Shown here piece after piece: positions 54,983 to 63,274 of a stretch of DNA of 64,000 bases. The DNA is taken from assembly GCF_014679505.1 (NCBI RefSeq), contig NZ_CP061474.1, forward strand, positions 526,001 to 590,000, read 5' to 3'. The notes under the pieces are model-generated. The model made no database searches and was not told the origin of the DNA. It worked only from the letters and a program-made list of their open reading frames with translations. This DNA is from Geobacillus sp. 46C-IIa. GTDB lineage: Bacteria > Bacillota > Bacilli > Bacillales > Anoxybacillaceae. Made by a program: the position numbers and the translations under genes. The stretch's first letter is position 1, and the number at the start of each line of letters is the position of its first letter.

Positions 54983-56193
54983 TTTCGTTTACCTTATCAT
55001 CGCAACAAAAACAAATGAAAGAGCTCGTCCATTGGTTCGCCAAGCATGAGGTGCGTCCGATTGCGTTGGAGGCGGATCGGCTTGGACGGGTGCCGGATGA
55101 ATGGCTTCAGAAAGTGAACAAAATGGGCATCCAGCTCAATGCATCCTCGTTTGGCGGGGGACGTGCGCCGTCCGCCTCGGACAAGAAAAAGGAGAGAAAA
55201 GAGCGCGAAGGCAACCGCATCGCGGTGATCGCCGCCGAAGAGCTCGCGTGGGGCTGCCCGGCCGTCGCCTTGTCCCTTCCCGGCCCTGGCCTTGGGGGGC
55301 CGCCGGTTCAATCGAGCGGCACACCCGAGCAAAAACAGCGGTTTTTGTCAATTTTCACGAAAGATGAGCCGCGCTGGGGAGCCTATGCGTTGACCGAACC
55401 GGAAGCCGGGTCGGATGCGTCCGGCATCCGCACGACCGCGAGGAAAGTCGACGGCGGCTATGTATTAAACGGGCAAAAAATTTTCATCACGAACGGCGCC
55501 CGCGCTTCGTGGGTCGTCGTGTTCGCCACCATTGACCCATCGCTCGGCCGCGCCGGGCACCGGGCCTTTGTCGTCGAAAAAGGAACGCCGGGATTTGTCG
55601 CGACCCGCACGGTCCATAAGATGGGCTTGCGCGCCAATGAAACGGCGGAACTCTTGTTTGAAGACTGTTTCGTCCCTGACGACAATTTGCTTGGCGGCGA
55701 AGAGCTGTACAGCGCAAGCGCCAATCGTCCGTCGGGCTTTCAAGTGGCGATGAAGACGTTTGACAGCACGCGGCCGATCGTCGCCGCCATGGCGGTGGGT
55801 ATCGCTCGCGCGGCGTACGAATATACGCTTGAGGTTGTCAAACGGGAATATCCGAAGCAAGGCCGTTTGTACTATGAAGCGGCTGAGCTGCTCGCCGAGG
55901 CGGAGCAAGAGATCGAGGCGGCCCGCCTGCTCACTTGGGAGGCCGCGTGGAAAGCCGACATCGGCGAACCGAACGCCATGGAAGCGGCCATCTGCAAGGC
56001 CGTGGCGGGGAAAATGGCGCTTCATGTATGCGCCATGTGCCTTGAGCTGCTCGGCCCCGTCGGCCTTGACGGGCATTTGGTCGAGAAATTGTACCGCGAT
56101 GTGAAAGTGTTTGACATTTTCGAAGGCACGCAGCAAATCCAGCGCCTCGTCACGGCAAGACGGCTGTATGCGCCATACGGCGTGCATGTATAA
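54979..56193 (+). CDS. Acyl-CoA dehydrogenase catalytic subunit
   Basis: A 404-residue ACAD protein. It keeps TEPEAGSD (139-146), GQKIFITNGARASW and the catalytic base Glu382 in FEGTQQIQR. It lacks the RxxFG...Q motif that reaches across the dimer to FAD: the region reads REYPKQGRLYYE (about 289-300). With the upstream partner the pair supplies one complete active site. The start overlaps the partner stop (ATGA at 54979-54982), a strong sign of stoichiometric co-expression. It is expected to desaturate an acyl-CoA at C2-C3, passing electrons to an electron-transfer flavoprotein not encoded here. Confidence 0.88.
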   Translation: MISFTLSSQQKQMKELVHWFAKHEVRPIALEADRLGRVPDEWLQKVNKMGIQLNASSFGGGRAPSASDKKKERKEREGNRIAVIAAEELAWGCPAVALSLPGPGLGGPPVQSSGTPEQKQRFLSIFTKDEPRWGAYALTEPEAGSDASGIRTTARKVDGGYVLNGQKIFITNGARASWVVVFATIDPSLGRAGHRAFVVEKGTPGFVATRTVHKMGLRANETAELLFEDCFVPDDNLLGGEELYSASANRPSGFQVAMKTFDSTRPIVAAMAVGIARAAYEYTLEVVKREYPKQGRLYYEAAELLAEAEQEIEAARLLTWEAAWKADIGEPNAMEAAICKAVAGKMALHVCAMCLELLGPVGLDGHLVEKLYRDVKVFDIFEGTQQIQRLVTARRLYAPYGVHV

Positions 56194-56288
56194 ACGGGCG
56201 GACGGCGACTGCAACTCCTCTGCTTGCGGCGGAGAACGATGATCATTTGTGAAGTTGCCGGTTCGATCGAATGAAAGGGGGGATTTCG

Positions 56289-57080
56289 ATGTCCTATGAA
56301 ACGTTGCGCATCGAGCGGCGGGCGAAAGGAGTCGCATGGATCGTCATCGACCATCCACCGGCCAATGCCATTAGTGAGCGGCTGATGGAAGAATTGGAAC
56401 AAGCCGCCGACGAATTGGAAGCCGACCGCGGCGTGCGCGTTGTCGTCATCGCGTCGGCCCATCCGAAAACGTTTCTTGCCGGCGCCGATTTAAAGGACAT
56501 GATTCAGCGCGGAAGCCAGTTTGCCGGCAATGAGGCCGGCATCGCTGAACAAAGCGCCCGCATGCAGCGCTGTTTCGACCGCTTTGCGACGATGCCGAAG
56601 CCGGTCGTCGCGGCCATCAACGGCTACGCGCTTGGCGGCGGCTGCGAACTCGCTTTGGCGTGCGATTTCCGTATCATGGGCGGGGGCAAAATCGGCCTTA
56701 CGGAAGTTTCCCTCGGCCTCATTCCCGGCGCGGGCGGCACGCAGCGATTGACGCGCCTTGTCGGACGGGCGAAAGCGGCGGAACTCATTTTTCTCGCCAA
56801 GCGGCTCGACCCGCAAGAAGCGCTTTCCCTCGGCCTCGTTCATCGCATTGCGCCCCCAGAGCGGCTTGAAGAAGAAGCAGCGGCGTTTGCCGAGCAATTG
56901 TCAGAAGGCGCGGTGCGGGCGATGGGGCTCGCCAAGCGGGCCATCTATGCGGCCGAAGGGCTTCCAGAAGCCGGATTTGGCATCGAAGCGGCGTCATTTG
57001 CGGCCACGTTTAAGACAGGAGAGCCGGCGATCGGGCTGGCCGCGTTTTTCCAAAAGAAACAACCGCAATTTTTGCGATAA
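56289..57080 (+). CDS. Enoyl-CoA hydratase
   Basis: A 263-residue crotonase-fold enzyme that hydrates 2-trans-enoyl-CoA. It shows the oxyanion-hole segments AGADLKD and ALGGGCELALACDFRI, and both catalytic glutamates, Glu120 and Glu139 (GLTEVSLGLIPGAGG), so a hydratase rather than an isomerase is favoured. Start: ATG 56289 with AAAGGGGGG 6 nt upstream. It lies between the ACAD pair and the SDR dehydrogenase, matching the beta-oxidation order. Confidence 0.92.
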   Translation: MSYETLRIERRAKGVAWIVIDHPPANAISERLMEELEQAADELEADRGVRVVVIASAHPKTFLAGADLKDMIQRGSQFAGNEAGIAEQSARMQRCFDRFATMPKPVVAAINGYALGGGCELALACDFRIMGGGKIGLTEVSLGLIPGAGGTQRLTRLVGRAKAAELIFLAKRLDPQEALSLGLVHRIAPPERLEEEAAAFAEQLSEGAVRAMGLAKRAIYAAEGLPEAGFGIEAASFAATFKTGEPAIGLAAFFQKKQPQFLR

Positions 57081-57094
57081 ATGGGGGGATCTTG

Positions 57095-57937
57095 ATGTCG
57101 TCATGGGCGGAGCTGCTGAAAGGAAAAGTGGCGGTCGTCACCGGCGCCTCACGCGGCCTCGGGCGGGCGGATGCCTTGGCGCTTGCCGAGGCGGGAGCGG
57201 ATGTCGTGATTACCGATATTTTGCTTGAATCGGATGAAGAAAGCAAACAAACGGCGCAAAAATATGGGCCGCTCTCCCAAGTGATGCAAAGCACAAAAGT
57301 CGTCTATGCCGAAAAAACGGCTGAGGAAATCCGCGCCATGGGCCGGCGGGCGATGGCGGTCAAAATGGATGTCACTGACCGCGGGCAGGTGAAAGAAGTG
57401 TTCGCCCGCGTCAAAGAAGAGTTTGGCTCCATTGATATTTTGGTCAACAACGCCGGCACGCTCGATCACGTTTCGCAAATCGAAAAGCAAAACGATGAGT
57501 TGTGGGAGCGCGATTTGCGGGTGAACTTGACCGGCACGTACAACTGTACCAAAGCGGTCTGGCCGTACATGAAAGAACAAGGGTGGGGGCGGATCATCAA
57601 CATGTCGTCCGTCGCCGGCACGCTTGGCGGCTTCGGTCAGGCGAGCTATTCGGCGACGAAAGGAGCGGTGTTGAGCTTTACGAAAAGCATGGCGCTTGAA
57701 GGAGCGCGCTACGGCATTACGGTGAACGCCATCGTGCCGGGCATCATCAACACGGAAGCGTTCCGCATGGGCAATCCAAAAATGAACGAGCGGATGATCC
57801 GGCGCACCGCGTTCCGCCGCCCGGGTGAACCGGAAGACGTCGCCAACGCCATCGTGTTTCTTTGTTCCGATAAAGCGAAATACATTACGGGGATTGGGTT
57901 GAATGTTTCCGGCGGCATCGAATTGTTTACGTTCTGA
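57095..57937 (+). CDS. SDR-family 3-hydroxyacyl-CoA dehydrogenase-like protein
   Basis: A 280-residue classical short-chain dehydrogenase. It has TGASRGLG (TGxxxGxG cofactor motif), VNNAG, and a catalytic triad Ser172-Tyr185-Lys189 (YSATK). By position it would oxidise the 3-hydroxyacyl-CoA, a step done by SDRs in peroxisomal MFE-2-type and steroid pathways rather than by the usual FadB-type enzyme. An insertion of about 25 residues (about 44-70) after the second beta strand is unusual. Start: ATG 57095 with GGGGGG 6 nt upstream. Confidence 0.85.
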   Translation: MSSWAELLKGKVAVVTGASRGLGRADALALAEAGADVVITDILLESDEESKQTAQKYGPLSQVMQSTKVVYAEKTAEEIRAMGRRAMAVKMDVTDRGQVKEVFARVKEEFGSIDILVNNAGTLDHVSQIEKQNDELWERDLRVNLTGTYNCTKAVWPYMKEQGWGRIINMSSVAGTLGGFGQASYSATKGAVLSFTKSMALEGARYGITVNAIVPGIINTEAFRMGNPKMNERMIRRTAFRRPGEPEDVANAIVFLCSDKAKYITGIGLNVSGGIELFTF

Positions 57938-58051
57938 TGAATAAGCGCCCGCTTTGGAATACGGTGATCAGGACATAGGAAGAGAGGCCTGCGGCGGCTC
58001 TGGCTGCGCAGGGAAAACGGTTTGATTTTGATACGGAACAGGAGGAGCGGC

Positions 58052-59194
58052 ATGAGGGAAGTCGTCATTGTTGACGCCGTGCGCACGGCGATCGGCAAGA
58101 AAAAAGGAGCGCTCGCAAACGTTCATCCGGTCGATTTGCTCGTTCCGGTGCTGCGGGCGCTTGTCGACCGGAATGGGCTGGATGCCGACTCAGTGGAAGA
58201 TGTCATCGTCGGCTGCGTGACGATGACCGGGGAGCAAGGGGGCAACATCGCCCGCCAAGCGGTGCTCGCCGCCGGGTTTCCGGTCGAAGTGCCGGCGTTT
58301 TCCTTAAACCGGATGTGTGGGTCGAGCCAACAGGCGATTCATAGCGCGGCGCAGGCGATTTTGTCCGGCGACATCGACATCGCCATAGCCGCCGGAGTCG
58401 AAAGCATGACGCGCGTGCCGATGGGAAGCGACATGGGACGGTTCAGCCGCCAGCTGACAAGCCGGTACAACATTGTGCCGCAAGGGATTTCCGCCGAGAT
58501 GATCGCGAAAAAATGGGGGTTGTCTCGGGAAGAGCTGGACGAATTTTCGCTCGCCAGCCATGAAAAAGCAGCGGCGGCAACCGACCGTGGGATGTTTGAG
58601 CGGGAAATCATTCCGCTTGATGTGCCGGGCGGGGAGGGGACGGTGCCCTTCACCCGTGATGAAGGGATCCGGCGCGAAACCTCGCTCGAAAAATTGGCGG
58701 CGTTAACGCCGTCATTCCAGCCGAAAGGCGGTGTCGTCACGGCTGGGAATTCGAGCCAAGTGAGCGATGGAGCGGCCGGCGTGCTCCTCATGTCAGCGGA
58801 GAAAGCCCGGCAGCTTGGCTTGCGGCCGAGAGCCCGCATCGCCGCGCGCACGGTCGTCGGCGAAGATCCGGTCATGATGCTCACCGGCATCATTCCCGCT
58901 ACGAGAAGCGTTTTGCAAAAGGCCGGTTTGCGCCTCGAGCAAATGGATGCGATCGAGGTCAATGAAGCGTTCGCTTCGGTCGTCAAGGCGTGGGAGCGGG
59001 AGCTCGAGCCGGATATGGCGAAAGTCAACCCGCGCGGCGGGGCGATCGCCCTCGGCCACCCGCTCGGTGCGAGCGGCGCCCGGCTGATGACGACGCTGCT
59101 CCATGAACTCGAGGACATCGACGGGAAATACGGACTGCAAGTGATGTGCATCGGCTTTGGCATGGCGACCGCTACGATCATCGAACGGCTGTAA
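58052..59194 (+). CDS. Thiolase (acetyl-CoA C-acyltransferase)
   Basis: A 380-residue thiolase closing the beta-oxidation spiral. It has nucleophilic Cys89 in NRMCGSSQQA, the GHPLG histidine (His336), and the acid/base Cys366 in CIGFGMAT. The NEAFA segment (VNEAFASVV) is typical of degradative thiolases. It is not the shorter SCP2-thiolase type. Start: ATG 58052 with GGAGGAG. It is separated by 114 bp from the SDR gene with no clear terminator. Confidence 0.92.
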   Translation: MREVVIVDAVRTAIGKKKGALANVHPVDLLVPVLRALVDRNGLDADSVEDVIVGCVTMTGEQGGNIARQAVLAAGFPVEVPAFSLNRMCGSSQQAIHSAAQAILSGDIDIAIAAGVESMTRVPMGSDMGRFSRQLTSRYNIVPQGISAEMIAKKWGLSREELDEFSLASHEKAAAATDRGMFEREIIPLDVPGGEGTVPFTRDEGIRRETSLEKLAALTPSFQPKGGVVTAGNSSQVSDGAAGVLLMSAEKARQLGLRPRARIAARTVVGEDPVMMLTGIIPATRSVLQKAGLRLEQMDAIEVNEAFASVVKAWERELEPDMAKVNPRGGAIALGHPLGASGARLMTTLLHELEDIDGKYGLQVMCIGFGMATATIIERL

Positions 59195-59213
59195 GCAGAA
59201 AGGAGGGAGCGGG

Positions 59214-60959
59214 TTGCACGCATCGCTTGAAACGGCCAAAACAACACCGACGCCCGACTTGGCGGCCATCGGCGCCGCCATTGAAGAGGAACTAGCCGCC
59301 ATCACCATCGGAAGGCGGAGGAGAAAGATGATTGCGACGATCGCCAAAAATGGGCTCGGCATGGTGCTGGGCGACGTCATCGCCCGCAAGCTGCGAGGGA
59401 ACGAGGGAGACAAACAATATTTGCACCATATCGGCCGGAGGCTGCGCCTGGCGTTTGAGGAGCTCGGCCCAACGTTCATCAAGCTCGGGCAGGTGCTCGT
59501 CACAAGACAGGACATCTTGCCGGAGCCAATCACGATCGAGCTGGAAAAATTGCTCGACCGGGTGCCGCCGATCGAGTTCGCCAAAATTCAATACATTTTG
59601 GAGCGCGAGCTGCCTGACGGCTTGGCGACGTTTGACTGGATCGAAGAAACGCCGCTCGGTTCGGCGTCGCTTGCTCAAGTATACAAAGCCAAGCTGAAAG
59701 ACGGGCCGGTCGTCGCCGTGAAAGTGGTGCGCCCGACGGTCGAAAAGCTGTTTCAAACCGACATCGCCATCATCAAAAAAATGGCCGCCCGCCTGCAAAA
59801 GCGGCTGCCGCCCGAACTGCAGGCCGCCCTTGACCTCGGGGGGCTCGTGCAAGATTACTACAGCAGCGCCATGGATGAGCTCGACATGACGGAAGAAGCA
59901 AGAAAAATGCAAGAAATGAAGCAAAAGTATGAAAGGAGGGCCGAACATGTCACGGTTCCACACGTGTACGAAGCGACGAAAAGCGTCTTGATTATGGAGT
60001 ACATTGACGGCTGGCTCATTAAAGACTTCCCTGTCGATTTTCTCACCTTTGAAGAACGGGTCAACATCATGATCGATCTTGTCCATCATTACGTGCAGAC
60101 GATGCTTGACGGCCATTACCACGCCGATGCCCACGGCTCAAACATTATGATCGACAAGCGGACGAAAAAAGCGGTCATCATCGACTGGGGGATGACCGGA
60201 CGAATGGACAGCATCATGGCGCAAATTTTAATGCGCGTCATTTTGCACATCCAGCTCAACCAAGCGGAAGACGCCGCCGAAGTGTTTATGGAGCTCATGT
60301 CGCCGACTGTGTACACCGATGTCGTCAAATTGAAAGACGAGCTGCGGGCGTTGACGCTCAATTACGTCAACGCCCACCAAGGAAGCAGCCGCTACAACTA
60401 CGGCCGCCTCGTCCTTGAAGCGACGGCGATCGGGCTCCGCAACTACTGCAAAGTCCCAAACGGCTTGGCGCTTTGGGCGAAAGGATTTTCCGCCACTGAA
60501 GGGACGGCGCGCTGGATTTGTCCGGAAATTTCGTACGGCGAAGTCGTTGAGGCGTATGAAATTCCGATTCTAAAAAGCATCCTTGGAAAGCGCTTTAATT
60601 TCCGCGCCAACGCGAGTCTTGTCGCGGAAACGGCGGAAATGATCGCCACTTTCCCGCGCCGGTTCAACAAAGTGCTCGAGACAATGGCCGAAAACAAATG
60701 GCGCATGACTGTGCAAGTCCAAACCGACCCGGTGACGCGCAACACACTCAACCAAATCGCCAACCGTTTGGCGCTTTCCCTCATCGCGTTTGCCATCATT
60801 ATGGCCACCGGGTTCATCATCGCCAGCATCCCGGGCGGGACGTTTCTCGGCATGGAGAAAACGACGATCGCCAACATCGGGTTGGCCGCTTCGGTCATCT
60901 TAGCCGTTTTCCTTGGCTGGCGGCTGTTCCGCACCCGCAAGCAGCGGCCATGGTTTTAA
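59214..60959 (+). CDS. UbiB/ABC1 (AarF) kinase-like membrane protein
   Basis: An atypical protein-kinase-like ATPase of the UbiB/COQ8 family, associated with handling of lipophilic quinone intermediates. It has the family KxGQ motif (FIKLGQVLVTRQDILP), an Ala/Ser-rich loop SASLAQVYKAKL, catalytic-loop-like HADAHGSN and IDWGMTG (DFG-like). Two C-terminal transmembrane helices end the chain (ALSLIAFAIIMATGFIIA; IGLAASVILAVFLGW). Start: TTG 59214 has a perfectly spaced GGAGGG and lies 20 bp after the thiolase gene, giving 581 residues. ATG 59328 also has a GGAGGAG box and gives 543 residues, the usual family length. Confidence 0.88.
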   Translation: MHASLETAKTTPTPDLAAIGAAIEEELAAITIGRRRRKMIATIAKNGLGMVLGDVIARKLRGNEGDKQYLHHIGRRLRLAFEELGPTFIKLGQVLVTRQDILPEPITIELEKLLDRVPPIEFAKIQYILERELPDGLATFDWIEETPLGSASLAQVYKAKLKDGPVVAVKVVRPTVEKLFQTDIAIIKKMAARLQKRLPPELQAALDLGGLVQDYYSSAMDELDMTEEARKMQEMKQKYERRAEHVTVPHVYEATKSVLIMEYIDGWLIKDFPVDFLTFEERVNIMIDLVHHYVQTMLDGHYHADAHGSNIMIDKRTKKAVIIDWGMTGRMDSIMAQILMRVILHIQLNQAEDAAEVFMELMSPTVYTDVVKLKDELRALTLNYVNAHQGSSRYNYGRLVLEATAIGLRNYCKVPNGLALWAKGFSATEGTARWICPEISYGEVVEAYEIPILKSILGKRFNFRANASLVAETAEMIATFPRRFNKVLETMAENKWRMTVQVQTDPVTRNTLNQIANRLALSLIAFAIIMATGFIIASIPGGTFLGMEKTTIANIGLAASVILAVFLGWRLFRTRKQRPWF

Positions 60960-61113
60960 CGGGAGGTCGAAAATAGGAGGGACACTCGACACGAGATCCG
61001 ATTGAACAGCGAGGAGACGATCAGAGTGGGATTCGCCCTCGGCGAACCTTTGTCAAAGGGAACAAGCGCGTCAAGGACGACGGGGACAGACGAGAAGCGG
61101 GAGGGGAGAAAGC

Positions 61114-61443
61114 ATGCATGACGAACAAGAACAACTGACGATGTCCAAACGAATCGAAGCGTTTTATCGGCAAAGCGGCGGACCGGGAAGCCCGACGATC
61201 CGCCGGCTGCTCGATAGGCATTTGCTGTATGGGAAAGATCACGGCCTGCCGGGGAAAAAGGAAGAGTTTGAGGATGTCATCCGCGATGTGTTTTTGCAAG
61301 ACCATTCGACCCGGCCCCTCGTCATCGGCCTTTTCAAGCTGAAAGCAACGCTCAAGCAGGAATGGGACGCCTATTTGGATGCAGTGCGGGGCCGCGGCGC
61401 CGCCTGTGAAAAGGAAGGGGATATGGCGGGCAAACGGGCGTAA
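61114..61443 (+). CDS. Unknown 109-residue protein in the lipid catabolism cluster
   Basis: I do not recognise this protein. It is soluble, charged and probably helical. Visible segments are SKRIEAFYRQSGGPGSPTI, a helix RRLLDRHLLYGKD, EEFEDVIRDVFLQDH and LKATLKQEWDAYLDAV. There is no cysteine pair, signal peptide or membrane span. Start: ATG 61114, with GGAGGGGAG about 7 nt upstream. It lies 154 bp after the UbiB-like gene and 27 bp before the alcohol dehydrogenase gene, so co-transcription with the dehydrogenase is likely. A small partner or scaffold role is a guess. Confidence 0.65.
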   Translation: MHDEQEQLTMSKRIEAFYRQSGGPGSPTIRRLLDRHLLYGKDHGLPGKKEEFEDVIRDVFLQDHSTRPLVIGLFKLKATLKQEWDAYLDAVRGRGAACEKEGDMAGKRA

Positions 61444-61470
61444 TGCGGGGATGGAAAAGGAGGAAACGAC

Positions 61471-62577
61471 ATGGCGAAAGCCGCGGTATTGCACCGCTAT
61501 GGGGAGCCGCTGACAATCGAAGAAGTGGAGGTGGCAAGCCCTAAGCGCGGGGAAGTGAGAGTGAAACTGAAAGCGGCCGGCCTTTGCCATAGTGATTGGC
61601 ACGTCATCGAAGGCAAGCTCCCTCTGCCGCTGCCGATCGTGCTTGGCCACGAAGGAGCGGGCATTGTCGAGGAAGTCGGAGAAGGAGTGGCAAGCGTCAA
61701 GCAAGGCGACCATGTAGTGCTCAATTGGGTGCCATCATGCGGGACGTGCAGCTATTGCCGCATCGGGCGGCCCGATCTATGCGAAGAGGCGGCGCGGCTG
61801 ACGGCGACCGGCACGCTGCCGGATGGGACGACGCGCTTTTCGCTGCATGGGAAACCCGTCTATCAATTTTTAACTGCTGGCGCGTTCAGCGAATACACCA
61901 TCGTGCCGGAGCAGGCGGTCATCCCAATCCGTCGGGATGTGCCGTTTGAGCTGGCGGCCTTGATCGGCTGCAGCGTCATGACCGGGGTGGGGGCGGTCAT
62001 TCATACGGCCCGCGTTCCGCCGGGCAGCACAGTCGCGGTCGTCGGCGCTGGCGGCGTCGGGTTCAATATCATTCAAGGAGCTGCGCTAGCGGGGGCGAAA
62101 CAAATTATCGCTATTGATGTCGTCGAGGAAAAACTGGCGATGACGAAAACGTTCGGGGCGACGCACACCGTAAACGCCCGCGAGGACGATGCCGTCAGCG
62201 CCGTGCTCGACTTGACCGACGGCGTCGGCGTCGACTATGCGTTTGAGGCGATCGGCCGTCCAGAGACGATGGCCGACGCATACAACATGGCGAGAAAAGG
62301 AGGGATGACGGTCATCGTCGGCATCGCCGCGCCGCATGAAACGGTGGAGATCAACGCCTTTTCGCTGCCGTCCCAATCGAAAACGTTGACCGGTTCTTGG
62401 CTTGGCCAAGGCAATCCGCCGGTTGACTACCCGAAGCTCTTGGATTTATGCGCGGCGGGAAGGTTGAAGCTCGAGCCGCTCATCAGCGCCGTCTATTCGC
62501 TCGGCCAAATCAACGACGGGTTCGCCGCCTTAAAGAGCGGACAAAACATTCGCGGCATCATCCGCTTTGAAGAATGA
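61471..62577 (+). CDS. Zinc-dependent alcohol dehydrogenase (MDR family)
   Basis: A 368-residue medium-chain dehydrogenase. Catalytic zinc: Cys39 (GLCHSDWH), His60-Glu61 (GHEGAG) and a later Cys in LIGCSVMTG. Structural zinc: Cys90, Cys93, Cys96 and Cys104 in CGTCSYCRIGRPDLC. The NAD-binding GAGGVGFN is intact. It belongs to the class III/NDMA-dependent-like branch that oxidises primary and aromatic or long-chain alcohols. With the aldehyde dehydrogenase downstream it would turn an alcohol into the acid for the CoA ligase. The start at ATG 61471 has AAAAGGAGGAAACG. Confidence 0.92.
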   Translation: MAKAAVLHRYGEPLTIEEVEVASPKRGEVRVKLKAAGLCHSDWHVIEGKLPLPLPIVLGHEGAGIVEEVGEGVASVKQGDHVVLNWVPSCGTCSYCRIGRPDLCEEAARLTATGTLPDGTTRFSLHGKPVYQFLTAGAFSEYTIVPEQAVIPIRRDVPFELAALIGCSVMTGVGAVIHTARVPPGSTVAVVGAGGVGFNIIQGAALAGAKQIIAIDVVEEKLAMTKTFGATHTVNAREDDAVSAVLDLTDGVGVDYAFEAIGRPETMADAYNMARKGGMTVIVGIAAPHETVEINAFSLPSQSKTLTGSWLGQGNPPVDYPKLLDLCAAGRLKLEPLISAVYSLGQINDGFAALKSGQNIRGIIRFEE

Positions 62578-62728
62578 GATGAAAAGCCGCACCGCGCGCG
62601 TTCGGGTGAACAACCAAGAGAAGCTGTTCGGCGGTCGGAAAGAGAGCGTTCTCTTCATCCTTGGACAAAAAGCGGGCAACCAAGGGGATCGAAAAACGTG
62701 AAACGATCGAGACGAGAGGGGGATTGAC

Positions 62729-63157
62729 ATGCCGGTGTTTCAAAGCGAACAGGAAGTATACGACGTTCTCGGCCGCTTTTTTGAAAAGGTGGCGGAGACG
62801 GACGAGTCAAAGGAATTGATCGCCTCGACGGAGCTAAGCCCCGGCTATGACGCGTATGTTCAATATATTTTTCATAAGCCGGAAGCGAAAATTACGTGGA
62901 TGGAAGAATATGGAAAATTGAAAATTGTCTGCGGCGAAACGGAATTGCGCCCGGAGCTCGTGTTTGAGCAGACGGCGGATGTCGGGCATAAGTTTTGGCT
63001 TGGGAAGCTCGACTTGCAGCAGGCGCTCGCCCGCCAGCAAATCAAAGTGCAGGGGCCGCTTGTGAACGCCTTGAAAGTATTGCCGCAGCTTGACGCCATT
63101 TACCCGGCGTACCGCGAATATTTGCAGGAAATCGGGCGGAGCGACTTATTGCCATAG
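62729..63157 (+). CDS. SCP2-like sterol/lipid-carrier domain protein (142 aa)
   Basis: A 142-residue single-domain SCP2-like protein, paralogous to the one at 51149. The shared pattern is VGHKFWLGKLDLQQALARQ with IKVQGP, then LKVLPQLDAIYPAYREYLQ. The N-terminal helix QEVYDVLGRFFEKVAE resembles VYRVIGEFMK of the other copy. It lies between the alcohol and aldehyde dehydrogenase genes, which supports a role in presenting a hydrophobic substrate to these enzymes. Start: ATG 62729 with GAGAGGGGG 6 nt upstream. Confidence 0.8.
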   Translation: MPVFQSEQEVYDVLGRFFEKVAETDESKELIASTELSPGYDAYVQYIFHKPEAKITWMEEYGKLKIVCGETELRPELVFEQTADVGHKFWLGKLDLQQALARQQIKVQGPLVNALKVLPQLDAIYPAYREYLQEIGRSDLLP

Positions 63158-63274
63158 CAGGCGGGCTTGGGGAATGCAGGCCGGGATGTCGCGAAGAACG
63201 CTGCAAGCACTTGAAAACGCGCTGCCTCCATCGGCTTTGCGCCCGATATAGCGGTTGGGAAAGGAGAAACGACG

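Noticed and set aside
55465..56337. Minus-strand frame of 290 codons opposite the second acyl-CoA dehydrogenase
   Set aside because: It is antisense to a gene with full family motifs. It has no start signal and no plausible protein.
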